The translations under genes and the position numbers were made by a program. DNA of 64,000 nucleotides from the NCBI RefSeq assembly GCF_901538355.1, contig NZ_LR593887.1, positions 1,054,001 through 1,118,000 on the forward strand. The letters run 5' to 3'. The notes under the pieces were generated by a model that had not been told where the DNA came from, did no database searches, and worked only from the letters and a program-made list of their open reading frames with translations. Below, in pieces: positions 9,666 through 18,124 of this stretch; the first letter of the stretch is position 1; every line of letters begins with the position of its first letter. Source of the DNA: Tuwongella immobilis. GTDB taxonomy: Bacteria; Planctomycetota; Planctomycetia; Gemmatales; Gemmataceae.

Positions 9666-12600
9666 ATGCCCACCCTGGAAGGTTCGCTGCGGCTGGAACA
9701 ACTCCGCGATCTGACACGCCTACTCGAAACCAATCCCAATTGGCCGGAGTTGCTGGGAGCGTTGCGCGCCAATGCCAGCGCAACCATCGACGGCGCATGG
9801 GGTTCGGCTGCGGCCCTGGCAACCGCCGCACTCGCGGAGCAGACACCCGGCACGCTGTTGGTGGTGCTGCCGCATTCCGGCGATCTCACCGCTTGGGGCG
9901 AGGATCTGCTCGGCTTTCGCGGCGAACGACCGATGATCTTTCCCGCGTGGGAGAGTTGGCCGATCGATCCCAACAGCCGGGATGAAATCGCCGGGCAGCG
10001 GTTGCGGTTGGTGCAGCAATTGGATCGCAACCCGCCGAAAGTGTTGCTCACCTCGCTGGCTGCGCTGATGCAGCCGGTCCCGACCGCGGGCGATCTCGAA
10101 TCCGCTCGGCGCTGGCTGCGCGTTGGGGAATCGATCGATTTGGATGCCTTGTTGGAATGGCTGGTGGCCCGTGGCTACAAACGGGTGGAAGCCGTCGAGC
10201 ATGCGGGCGAATTCTCCCGACGCGGGGGGATTGTCGATCTGTTTTCCCCGGATGCGGAAGACCCGATTCGGTTGGAATTGTTCGGCGACGAAATCGAATC
10301 GATTCGCAGTTTCTCGGCCCAATCGCAACGATCGCTGGATGATTTGAAAGAAGCGGCAATCCTTGGTGGGACACCTGGGAGCAGTTCCAGCGGCGGATCG
10401 GCCAAGCATCCGACCGGACATTTGACCGAACATTTGCCCCCCGGATCGTGGGTGATTCTTTCGGAACTGGCGGAGTTGCGGGAACAGGGGAAAGTGTTTC
10501 TGGAACGGGTGAGCGACCCCACCGGATTATTCTCCGTCGCGGGGACATTTGCTCAACTGGTGGCCCGTCCGAGTGTGCATGTGACGGCGATGCCATCGGC
10601 CTCGCTGGAAAAGACCTGCCATTTGCATGTCGTTTCCGTGGAACGGTTTAGCGGCAATGTCAACCGCGTGCGGGATGAACTCGATTCCATCGCCACCACC
10701 GAGACCGTCTTGATTGCCGCCCACAATGAACCCGAAAAGCGCCGGCTGGAAGAGGTGTTGGCGGCGGGCAAACTCGCCACCAGCGATCGGTTGCGGCTGG
10801 TGATGGGCCAAGTTCGAGCGGGATTCCGCATCGTCAGCCACGATTCGCAAGCGGGCGTGATTGTCTTGGGCAGTCACGAACTGTTCCATCGCGAGTGGAC
10901 TCCGACCACCCCGACCGGGAACGCCAGCGGGTTGCCCAAACGCCGGATCGAATCGCGGGCCATCGACAGTTTCTTGGAGTTGAATCCCGGCGATTATGTC
11001 GTGCATGTGGCGCACGGGATTGCCATTTATCGCGGCATGCGCATGCTGGATCGTGGCCAGACTGCGCCGCCGCCGATGATGCCCGGCGAAGTCGAGGACG
11101 ATACCAGCGTTGCCGCGCATCGGCCCGCCCGCGAAGAGCATCTCGTCTTGGAATTCCGCGATGGGTTGCTGGTATATGTTCCGGTCAGCAAAATCGATTT
11201 GGTGCAAAAGTATGTCGGCGGCTCACGAACATTGCCGGAATTGTCGAAATTCGGCGGCACATCGTGGCAGCGCAAAAAGGACAAAGTCGAAGAAGCCGTC
11301 CACGATTTAGCCTCAGACATGCTGCAACTGCAAGCGGTGCGGGCATCGCAAACCGGCTTCGCCTATCCGACGAATTCCGAGTGGCAGACCGCCTTCGAAG
11401 CGACCTTTCCATACCAAGAAACGCCGGATCAGTTGGCGGCGATTTCCGAAATTTATGGCGACATGGAAAAGCCGCGCTCGATGGATCGGCTCCTCTGCGG
11501 CGATGTTGGCTACGGCAAGACGGAAGTGGCGATTCGTGCGGTGTTTAAGGCGATTGACAACGGCAAGCAAGTCGCCTTGCTGGTGCCGACGACGGTGCTG
11601 GCCGAGCAGCATTACCGCACCTTCCGCGATCGGCTGGCGGCGTATCCGTTCGAGGTGGAAGTCATCAGCCGATTCCGCTCGGCAGCGCAGCAGAAAAAAG
11701 TGCTCAAACAACTCGCAGAGGGGACGGTCGATGTGATTATCGGCACCCACCGTCTCGTCTCGAAGGATGTGCGGTTTAAGGACTTGGGGCTGGTGATTAT
11801 CGACGAAGAGCAGCGATTTGGCGTCGATCACAAGGAGCGATTGAAGCATCTGCGGGCGACGGTGGATGTGCTGACGCTGTCGGCGACGCCGATTCCCCGC
11901 ACGCTGCACCTGGCGCTGTTGGGCATCCGCGAAATTAGCAACCTGGAGACACCGCCGCCGGAGCGGATTCCGGTGGAGACACGCATTATTCGTTGGGATG
12001 AACAAATCATCCGCAATGCGATTCTGCGGGAATTCAATCGCGATGGCCAAGTCTACTTTGTGCATAATCGCGTGCATGACATTGATGCGGTCAAGCGGGC
12101 ATTGCAGAGTATCGTGCCCGAAGCGCGGATCGTCATCGGCCACGGGCAGATGGCGGAGGGGGAACTCGAAGCGGCAATGCTGAAGTTTGTGCGCAAAGAA
12201 GCCGATATCCTGTTGGCGACGACGATCATCGAAAGCGGGTTGGACATTCCCAACGCCAATACCATTTTCATCAATGAGGCGGAGAATTACGGGCTGGCCG
12301 ATCTGCACCAACTTCGCGGTCGAGTCGGTCGGCAGAAATTACGGGCGTATGCGTATTTGATTCTGCAGCCGAATAAACTGGTCACCGAAACCGCCGCCAA
12401 ACGCCTCAAGGCCATCGAAGAATTCACCGACTTGGGCGCGGGCTTCAAGATTGCCATGCGGGATCTGGAAATTCGCGGGGCGGGGAACATTCTGGGCAAC
12501 GAACAGAGCGGGCACATCGCCAGCGTTGGCTATGAGTTGTACTGCCAACTGTTGGAGAATGCGGTTCGCGGCATGAAGAAGTTGCCGTTGAAGACGCCGC

Positions 12601-13034
12601 TGGAAGTCAATCTGGATTTGCCGTGGCCGGCGTATCTGCCTCGGGAATATGTGCCGACTCAGAAATTGCGGATCGAAGTCTATCGCCGATTGGCTCGAAT
12701 TCGGGATCTTCGCAAGCTCGACGATTTCCGCGAAGAACTCCGCGACCGCTACGGGGCGCTGCCCGATCCGGCGGAGTGGCTGTTGCGGCAGACCGAGATT
12801 CGCTTGCTTGCGGCACGCTGGCAGGTGCAGAGTATCCACCGAGACAACCGCGAGTTGGCATTCACGTATCGCGTGGCGAAACGCATCCACGAATTGGTCA
12901 AGCTCAGCGGCGGCCAAATTCGCGTCATCGACGAAAAGACGGCCTTCATGCGGTTGACCCCCGCAGACGACGACAATCCGACTTTGTACGACCGGTTACG
13001 ATCGCTCTTGCGAATTGGAATGGATCCGGTATAA
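9666..13034 (+). CDS. mfd: Transcription-repair coupling factor (Mfd)
   Basis: The 1122-residue protein has the full Mfd layout. An N-terminal UvrB-like damage-recognition part (residues about 1-300) includes FPAWESWPIDPNSRDEIAGQR and EFSRRGGIVDLFSP. A central RNA-polymerase-interacting domain has the GDYVVHVAHGIAIYRG signature, and a C-terminal RecG-like SF2 translocase carries Walker A GDVGYGKTE (about residue 612), a DEEQRFG motif II and ATPIPRTL. A C-terminal TRCF domain follows. Mfd removes RNA polymerase stalled at lesions and recruits UvrA. The ATG at 9666 has a strong AAAGGAGG site 5 nt upstream; the frame is open further upstream but without family similarity. Length is normal for the family. 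Confidence 0.97.
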   Translation: MPTLEGSLRLEQLRDLTRLLETNPNWPELLGALRANASATIDGAWGSAAALATAALAEQTPGTLLVVLPHSGDLTAWGEDLLGFRGERPMIFPAWESWPIDPNSRDEIAGQRLRLVQQLDRNPPKVLLTSLAALMQPVPTAGDLESARRWLRVGESIDLDALLEWLVARGYKRVEAVEHAGEFSRRGGIVDLFSPDAEDPIRLELFGDEIESIRSFSAQSQRSLDDLKEAAILGGTPGSSSSGGSAKHPTGHLTEHLPPGSWVILSELAELREQGKVFLERVSDPTGLFSVAGTFAQLVARPSVHVTAMPSASLEKTCHLHVVSVERFSGNVNRVRDELDSIATTETVLIAAHNEPEKRRLEEVLAAGKLATSDRLRLVMGQVRAGFRIVSHDSQAGVIVLGSHELFHREWTPTTPTGNASGLPKRRIESRAIDSFLELNPGDYVVHVAHGIAIYRGMRMLDRGQTAPPPMMPGEVEDDTSVAAHRPAREEHLVLEFRDGLLVYVPVSKIDLVQKYVGGSRTLPELSKFGGTSWQRKKDKVEEAVHDLASDMLQLQAVRASQTGFAYPTNSEWQTAFEATFPYQETPDQLAAISEIYGDMEKPRSMDRLLCGDVGYGKTEVAIRAVFKAIDNGKQVALLVPTTVLAEQHYRTFRDRLAAYPFEVEVISRFRSAAQQKKVLKQLAEGTVDVIIGTHRLVSKDVRFKDLGLVIIDEEQRFGVDHKERLKHLRATVDVLTLSATPIPRTLHLALLGIREISNLETPPPERIPVETRIIRWDEQIIRNAILREFNRDGQVYFVHNRVHDIDAVKRALQSIVPEARIVIGHGQMAEGELEAAMLKFVRKEADILLATTIIESGLDIPNANTIFINEAENYGLADLHQLRGRVGRQKLRAYAYLILQPNKLVTETAAKRLKAIEEFTDLGAGFKIAMRDLEIRGAGNILGNEQSGHIASVGYELYCQLLENAVRGMKKLPLKTPLEVNLDLPWPAYLPREYVPTQKLRIEVYRRLARIRDLRKLDDFREELRDRYGALPDPAEWLLRQTEIRLLAARWQVQSIHRDNRELAFTYRVAKRIHELVKLSGGQIRVIDEKTAFMRLTPADDDNPTLYDRLRSLLRIGMDPV

Positions 13035-13122
13035 GCCCCGCGAATCCTCGACATGGATGTTCGAGGACGAGGAACATGGCTTCGACCAAATTTGCGACGA
13101 CTCAGGGAAGAGGGGACTAGCC

Positions 13123-14430
13123 ATGGCGAGCGACTGCCGACGGAAACCTTCGCTGGGCAGTTTGCTGCTGTTCACCGGCCACGTGGGGTTGCTGGTGGGA
13201 TGTGCAGCACCCATCCATTCCGGTTCGGCACGCGGCCAAAGTCCGCAGCCGGCCCCACTCGTGCGACCGAACGCATTGCCGCCCAGCGTGATTCAAGCGG
13301 AAACGATGCAAGGGCTGGGAGCGCCGGTTGGACAGCCGATTGGACGCACGCGCATTCTCGATTCCGAAGTGGTCCCCGCCGCGCCAACGGTCAACAATCC
13401 CACGGGAGAAGTGCTGCGGATGTCCAAGCCGGCGGGTGCCAGCGAAGTGCTGCCGATTGCCGCCAGTGCCGCAGCCGCTCCGCTGACGCAACCCGTGGTG
13501 CGACTCGTCGCCTACGTTGGGGATACGCCGATCTACGATTCCGAAGTGCGCGAGTCGCTCAATCAGCGGGTTGGCGAAATCCTCAACGTCCCGGAATTGG
13601 ATCGTCCCAAACGCGAAGCGGAAATCTACCGCGAAGAACTCAAGCGGATCATCGAACGTGAGTTAATTATCACCGATATGACGGTGAAGCTGAAAAAGGT
13701 CCGCCCGGACTTGCTCGAACAGTTGGAAGCGGACGCTCAGAAAGACGCGGACAAGCGCCTGATGACGTTCCGCAAGACGCGGAAAATTCCTTCGGATGAC
13801 GAGTTCAAGAAATTGCTGCAAAGTCAGGGGCTGACCCTCGAAGGGATGCGTCGGCAGATGGCGCGTGGCTTCATGATGAACGAATACATTCGCAACCTGA
13901 TTGGCCCGCGCACGCAGCGGATCAGCCTGACCGAAATCCGCGACTATTACGACGATAATCCGAATGAGTTCGCGACAGCGGATTCTGTGGTGTGGAACGA
14001 TTTGTTCTTGCGATGGGACAAATTCGCGTCACCGGCAGAGGCTCGCAAGTTCGCAGCGCAGGTGATCAGCCGCGCACGTCAGGGCGAAGATTTTGTCGCC
14101 ATGGTGAAGCAATACGACCACGGCGACAGTAGCTTCCGCGAAGGGTTGGGGTTGGGGAACAAGCGAGGCGAGATTCGCCCGGCGGAAGTGGAGACGCTCG
14201 TTTTTTCGCTCAAGCCTGGTGAAGTCGGCCCACCGGTGGAAATGGACGGCGGGTTGCACATCGTTCGCGTGGTCAAACGCGATTACGCGGGTCGCAAGCC
14301 ATTCGATGTCAACACGCAGAAAGAAATCCGCAACAAGTTGAGTGGGAAAATTGCGGAAGTGGAATATCGGCGGATCATTCAGGACTTGCAGACTCGCACG
14401 CCGATTGTGTTCTATCCCAATGAGAAATAA
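13123..14430 (+). CDS. Lipoprotein parvulin-type peptidyl-prolyl isomerase (SurA/PpiC-like)
   Basis: The 435-residue product begins MASDCRRKPSLGSLLLF with a hydrophobic stretch ending in LLVGC, a lipobox with the predicted lipidated Cys at residue 27. A Pro-rich linker leads to a SurA_N-like helical region (about 130-290), then a PpiC rotamase domain (about 290-400: VWNDLFLRW, EARKFAAQVISRARQGEDF, LKPGEVGPPVEMDGGLHIVRV). It should isomerise prolyl bonds or chaperone envelope proteins from a membrane-anchored position. The ATG at 13123 has AGAGGGG upstream. It lies 88 nt after mfd and its last 56 nt overlap the convergent HYExAFE gene. Confidence 0.9.
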   Translation: MASDCRRKPSLGSLLLFTGHVGLLVGCAAPIHSGSARGQSPQPAPLVRPNALPPSVIQAETMQGLGAPVGQPIGRTRILDSEVVPAAPTVNNPTGEVLRMSKPAGASEVLPIAASAAAAPLTQPVVRLVAYVGDTPIYDSEVRESLNQRVGEILNVPELDRPKREAEIYREELKRIIERELIITDMTVKLKKVRPDLLEQLEADAQKDADKRLMTFRKTRKIPSDDEFKKLLQSQGLTLEGMRRQMARGFMMNEYIRNLIGPRTQRISLTEIRDYYDDNPNEFATADSVVWNDLFLRWDKFASPAEARKFAAQVISRARQGEDFVAMVKQYDHGDSSFREGLGLGNKRGEIRPAEVETLVFSLKPGEVGPPVEMDGGLHIVRVVKRDYAGRKPFDVNTQKEIRNKLSGKIAEVEYRRIIQDLQTRTPIVFYPNEK

Positions 14431-14953
14431 GCGGTTGCGCGTGCAGCCAATGGCCAATCGGCTGCACGAGTTCCCGAAAGATGTCAGTCGGTAGACAGAC
14501 TGTCTGCCAGCGAGGCGAGCGTTGCCGCATCCACCGGCGATAGCTCGCCACAGTCACGCCTCGCAGCAAGTAGCGTTGCCCACCATGCGACCAGAGATCG
14601 GCGGTCGATTCCGGCAGGCGTAATTCGTCGGTCAGTGCATATGCGAAGACCAGCAATGCCTCGGCATTGGGACCGAGCGCATCCGCCCAGATGGTCAGCC
14701 CATCAATATCCGCTTGTGTGACCCAGTTTTCCCAGACCCGCCGCGGATGTTCGGGCGTGCCACCAGGGAAGCGGCGACCTTTGACATCGATCACCAATCG
14801 CGGCCGATTCGGGGGAAGCACGACGAAATCGACCGACTTCACCGACTCCGCTCCGCCGATACTGCGATGCGCTTCATCGACCCGGAAGTACGGCAGAGCC
14901 GCTGCCCGGAGATACGCCTCGAATGCGGATTCATAGGCCAAGCCGCGTTCCAT
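14375..14953 (-). CDS. HYExAFE family protein
   Basis: The 192-residue product starts MERGLAYESAFEAYLRAA; the YESAFE segment matches the N-terminal motif that names the planctomycete HYExAFE family (here the leading His is Ala). A central SVDFVVLPPNRPRLVIDVKGRRFPGG segment has the spacing of a PD-(D/E)XK-like nuclease core (D...x-D-V-K-G-R), but nuclease activity is inference; no function is established to my knowledge. No signal peptide. The gene is convergent with the PpiC gene and overlaps it by 56 nt. It is also the gene just downstream of hisS on the same strand. Confidence 0.8.
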   Translation of the reverse strand: MERGLAYESAFEAYLRAAALPYFRVDEAHRSIGGAESVKSVDFVVLPPNRPRLVIDVKGRRFPGGTPEHPRRVWENWVTQADIDGLTIWADALGPNAEALLVFAYALTDELRLPESTADLWSHGGQRYLLRGVTVASYRRWMRQRSPRWQTVCLPTDIFRELVQPIGHWLHAQPLISHWDRTQSACESASPE

Positions 14954-15022
14954 GGTGGAGTGTCTCCGGGTTCCTCCCGAACATCTGATTTCCCAACGGG
15001 TTGCGTCACCCGTTCGCGGATG

Positions 15023-16363
15023 TCATGCGGGCTTTAAGTGGGCCTGCAAGGTGGCGACCAGGTCGGCTTCGGCGACGCTGATTTCCTGACGCGCGGCCAA
15101 GTCTTTGACCTTAACGATGCCCGCTTGAAATTCGTCATCGCCTGCCACGATCGCAAATCGGAATCCGCGTTTCTCGGCATAGCTGAATTGTTTGCCGAGT
15201 TTGGTGGCTTCCGGGAATACCTCCACGCCGATGCCCGCGCCGCGCAGCATCCGGGCGATTCGCTGATAATCGCCGAGACGTGCTTGCGAAAACTGCACCA
15301 CAAATACAGGGGCAGCGGTCGATGTTTTGGGCAACAGTGCGAGCGTTTCCATGGCCGCCAGCAGTCGGTCCAGACCGAGCGACGCTCCGACACCGGGCAG
15401 CGCTTGCTTCGTGTACAACCCCGCTAGATTATCATAGCGACCACCCGAACAAACGCTACCAATTTTCGGCAGATCGTCCAGGAATGTCTCGTAGATGGTT
15501 CCCGTGTAGTAATCCAACCCACGGCAGATGGCCAGATCGAGCACGAGATTCTTCTCCGGCACCCCCGCGCGAGCGGTGACGGCGAGCAGCTCCCGCAGTC
15601 GGGCGATCCCTTCGGCAGTCTGCGGATTCTTCCCGAAATCGGCATCAATTTGATTCAAAATGTCAACATTGCTGCCGGTGGTTTCCGCCAAGCGGAGCAC
15701 CGCTTCGGCTTGTTCGCGGGTGACGCCGGCGTGGTTCTCGGCACCGTCCATCATCTCGGCAATCACGCCTTCGCGGCCAATCTTCGCCAGTTTGTCCAAG
15801 GCTCGTAGCAGCGGTACGGCCTGATTCGACAGGCCGAGTTGTTCCAGTAATCCGTTGAGAACCAGCCGGTTGTTGACGCGGATGGTGAAATTTTCAAAGC
15901 CCAACGCTCGCATCAGGTCGAATATCACCAACGAGGTTTCAATGTCGGCGGCGTTCGAGGTGGTGCCGATGGTGTCGAAATCGCACTGCACGAATTCCCG
16001 GTAGCGACCCGCCGAGGTGTTCTCGCCACGCCAAACGGGGCCCATGGCATACCGCTTAAATGGCGTGCCGAGTTGGCCAATGTGCTGGGCGGCAAATCGG
16101 GCGAATGGCACCGTAAGATCGAAGCGCAGCGCGACATCTCGGTCGCCATGATCTTTGAAGCGATAGACGATTCGGTCGGATTCTTCGCCGCCTTTGCCCA
16201 GAAGAATTTCGGCATATTCCATGGCCGGAGTGTCGATTGGGGAAAAGCCATACGAACGATACACCTTGCGGGCTTGTTCGAGCAAATGTTCGCGCGGCAA
16301 CATCAATTCAGGGGGATAATCTCGAAAGCCCTTCAATGTCCGCGGTTCGATCAAGTTCGACAC
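15023..16363 (-). CDS. hisS: Histidyl-tRNA synthetase
   Basis: The 446-residue product shows class II signatures for histidine: motif 1 region (RTLKGFRDYPPE), motif 2 (GPVWRGENTSAGRYREFVQ), the RGLDYYTGTIYE histidine-A loop and motif 3 GVGASLGLDRLL. A C-terminal anticodon-binding domain follows (about 350-446: APVFVVQFSQARLGDYQRIA). It charges tRNA-His in the cytoplasm. I chose the GTG at 16363 (VSNLIEPRTLKGF) because GAGGAG lies 8 nt upstream and it fits the family N-terminus; a longer frame from 16396 is less likely. The upstream 280 bp is divergent to a secreted protein gene. Confidence 0.97.
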   Translation of the reverse strand: MSNLIEPRTLKGFRDYPPELMLPREHLLEQARKVYRSYGFSPIDTPAMEYAEILLGKGGEESDRIVYRFKDHGDRDVALRFDLTVPFARFAAQHIGQLGTPFKRYAMGPVWRGENTSAGRYREFVQCDFDTIGTTSNAADIETSLVIFDLMRALGFENFTIRVNNRLVLNGLLEQLGLSNQAVPLLRALDKLAKIGREGVIAEMMDGAENHAGVTREQAEAVLRLAETTGSNVDILNQIDADFGKNPQTAEGIARLRELLAVTARAGVPEKNLVLDLAICRGLDYYTGTIYETFLDDLPKIGSVCSGGRYDNLAGLYTKQALPGVGASLGLDRLLAAMETLALLPKTSTAAPVFVVQFSQARLGDYQRIARMLRGAGIGVEVFPEATKLGKQFSYAEKRGFRFAIVAGDDEFQAGIVKVKDLAARQEISVAEADLVATLQAHLKPA

Positions 16364-16645
16364 AGCACACGCTCCTCGTCCGAAATTGCGATTCAAGCCT
16401 TCATTCTAGGGAGTGCCCGCAACTGCGGACAGGTTCGGCCCGTGGTCCCACTCCGCCGAGTTGGGCAAAACCGCGTGCGAAAGCTCATCCGAATGGCGCG
16501 AATGTAGCGATCTTCCGTTCTCGTTTGCAGGAAAGCTGTTGCGGCAAAGCCTTGACCCTTGACGAATCGGTTGTTAGCGTGAAGGCTGATGGGTTGTGCC
16601 GTTCGGCGACAACTTGCAGAAATGGCCCGTCTTCCGGGGATATCG

Positions 16646-18028
16646 ATGAACCGTTCTCGCATCACCGTGGGGTGCCTCGCCCTGCTGACGCTCGCCGTGT
16701 GTGCCAGTTGGCAGCCGCTGCCAGCCCAGGATTTTAGCAAAGTCGTGCCACGCCCCAAAACCGATGTCGAAGGGCTGGTCACCGACTTCCGCGAAGGTAA
16801 CAAGCCGATCCGCGAATCTAGCAAAGCGGTGACCGATGCCAATCTCGCCGCCATCAATGCCATGGCCGAATGGTTGGTCTATCGCTTGACCAATCCCGAT
16901 TCGATCACCGACACCATTCCGCCGCCACCCGCTCCGACTCGGGTGGTGAACCTCGTCGAAGATTCGCGCCGATATTTCTGGTTCCCGTGGACGGGGCAAA
17001 CGTCCGTGTTTCCGACGTATGCCGGTGGGTTGTCCCCGAGTTGGCGAGCGCCAACGGATGCCCAAAAAGCCTATGTCACCGAATTTGGTGCGGCGATTCT
17101 GAAGCATTTGAAGGTGGTGGTGAAGCATCCCAAGCCGATCGTGCGGGTCAATGCCGGGCGATTCATGACGCTGCTGGCACAGACCGGCTACGATGGCATG
17201 GCCGAATGGCTGATCGAAATCATCGAAGGGGCCAACGAACCGCTCGAACTGAAGATTTACGCATTTGAAGCGTTCAAATACATGCTCGCGGTTCGCAATC
17301 CCAAGCGGCCGAACACTACAGTCATTTTCGACCTGGCCCGGCAAAAGAAAGTCGTCGAAGCACTCAGCAAGGCCATCGTGGAAGTGCCCGATTTCCAAGC
17401 GCCCGCCGCAGGATCACCTCAAGCGGCCACCAATGCTGGCAAAGATTTGATTGATCGCATGCGAGTGTTTGCGTTTAAGCGGCGTAAGGCGACCGAAGCG
17501 CTGGCCTCGATGCCGCAAAGCGTGATTCGCGATGACCTCGACCGAGTTGCCGCCCGACCGGCCTACACCCTGATGATGGTGGCCGTCAACGATCGCCGAT
17601 TGGCGCCGGAAGCCCCGTTCCGCGAACGAGTTGAGGCGCTGATCGGCGTCTGCAACATGGTGCCGGATGAGCGCATGAACATGGACTACGCCACCTTCGG
17701 TGTGGCGATTCTGCTGCAAGAATTCGTCCAGGAACGATCCCAAGGCCGCAATTCGCTCCCCTGGAAAATGACCGCCGCCCGAATCAAAGAAGCCATGAAT
17801 CAATGGCGCAATCTGGCCAACGCCAAGAATGTCGACAAGAAAGAACTCGTGGTCGAACTGGATAAAATCGCCACGGAAATCATGACGCCGATCATGGATA
17901 AAGGGTTGGAGGCTCAAGTGAATGCCGACCGGCTCAATCGCTGGATCGGCGATCATCGCCCCATGGTGGATACCCTCTTCGGCGACGAGCCGAAATTGGC
18001 ACTCTACCCGCGCATCTTCGGAAATTGA
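16646..18028 (+). CDS. Secreted protein of unknown function
   Basis: The 460-residue product begins MNRSRITVGCLALLTLAV and has a Sec signal peptide with likely cleavage after LPA (about residue 27), so it is exported. The rest is mostly alpha-helical by composition, with a segment around residues 165-220 (MTLLAQTGYDGMAEWLIEII...LKIYAFEAFKYML) that resembles HEAT-like helical repeats. I recognise no catalytic motif. The ATG has GGGGA 6 nt upstream. It precedes the collagen-like DUF1570-type protein gene on the same strand with a 96-nt gap; both are secreted, so they may be co-expressed. Function unknown. Confidence 0.75.
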   Translation: MNRSRITVGCLALLTLAVCASWQPLPAQDFSKVVPRPKTDVEGLVTDFREGNKPIRESSKAVTDANLAAINAMAEWLVYRLTNPDSITDTIPPPPAPTRVVNLVEDSRRYFWFPWTGQTSVFPTYAGGLSPSWRAPTDAQKAYVTEFGAAILKHLKVVVKHPKPIVRVNAGRFMTLLAQTGYDGMAEWLIEIIEGANEPLELKIYAFEAFKYMLAVRNPKRPNTTVIFDLARQKKVVEALSKAIVEVPDFQAPAAGSPQAATNAGKDLIDRMRVFAFKRRKATEALASMPQSVIRDDLDRVAARPAYTLMMVAVNDRRLAPEAPFRERVEALIGVCNMVPDERMNMDYATFGVAILLQEFVQERSQGRNSLPWKMTAARIKEAMNQWRNLANAKNVDKKELVVELDKIATEIMTPIMDKGLEAQVNADRLNRWIGDHRPMVDTLFGDEPKLALYPRIFGN

Positions 18029-18124
18029 CTTGCGATTCCTTCGGAAATCACGGACAATTCCAGGGTGGATGGTCCGTGATTTCGTCCATTCTCAAACATC
18101 TCCTTCATTGAGGTGCGAACGCGC

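Noticed and set aside
13050-13075. Short inverted repeat CCTCGA...TCGAGG after mfd
   Set aside because: Only 6 bp with no T tract; too weak to call a terminator.
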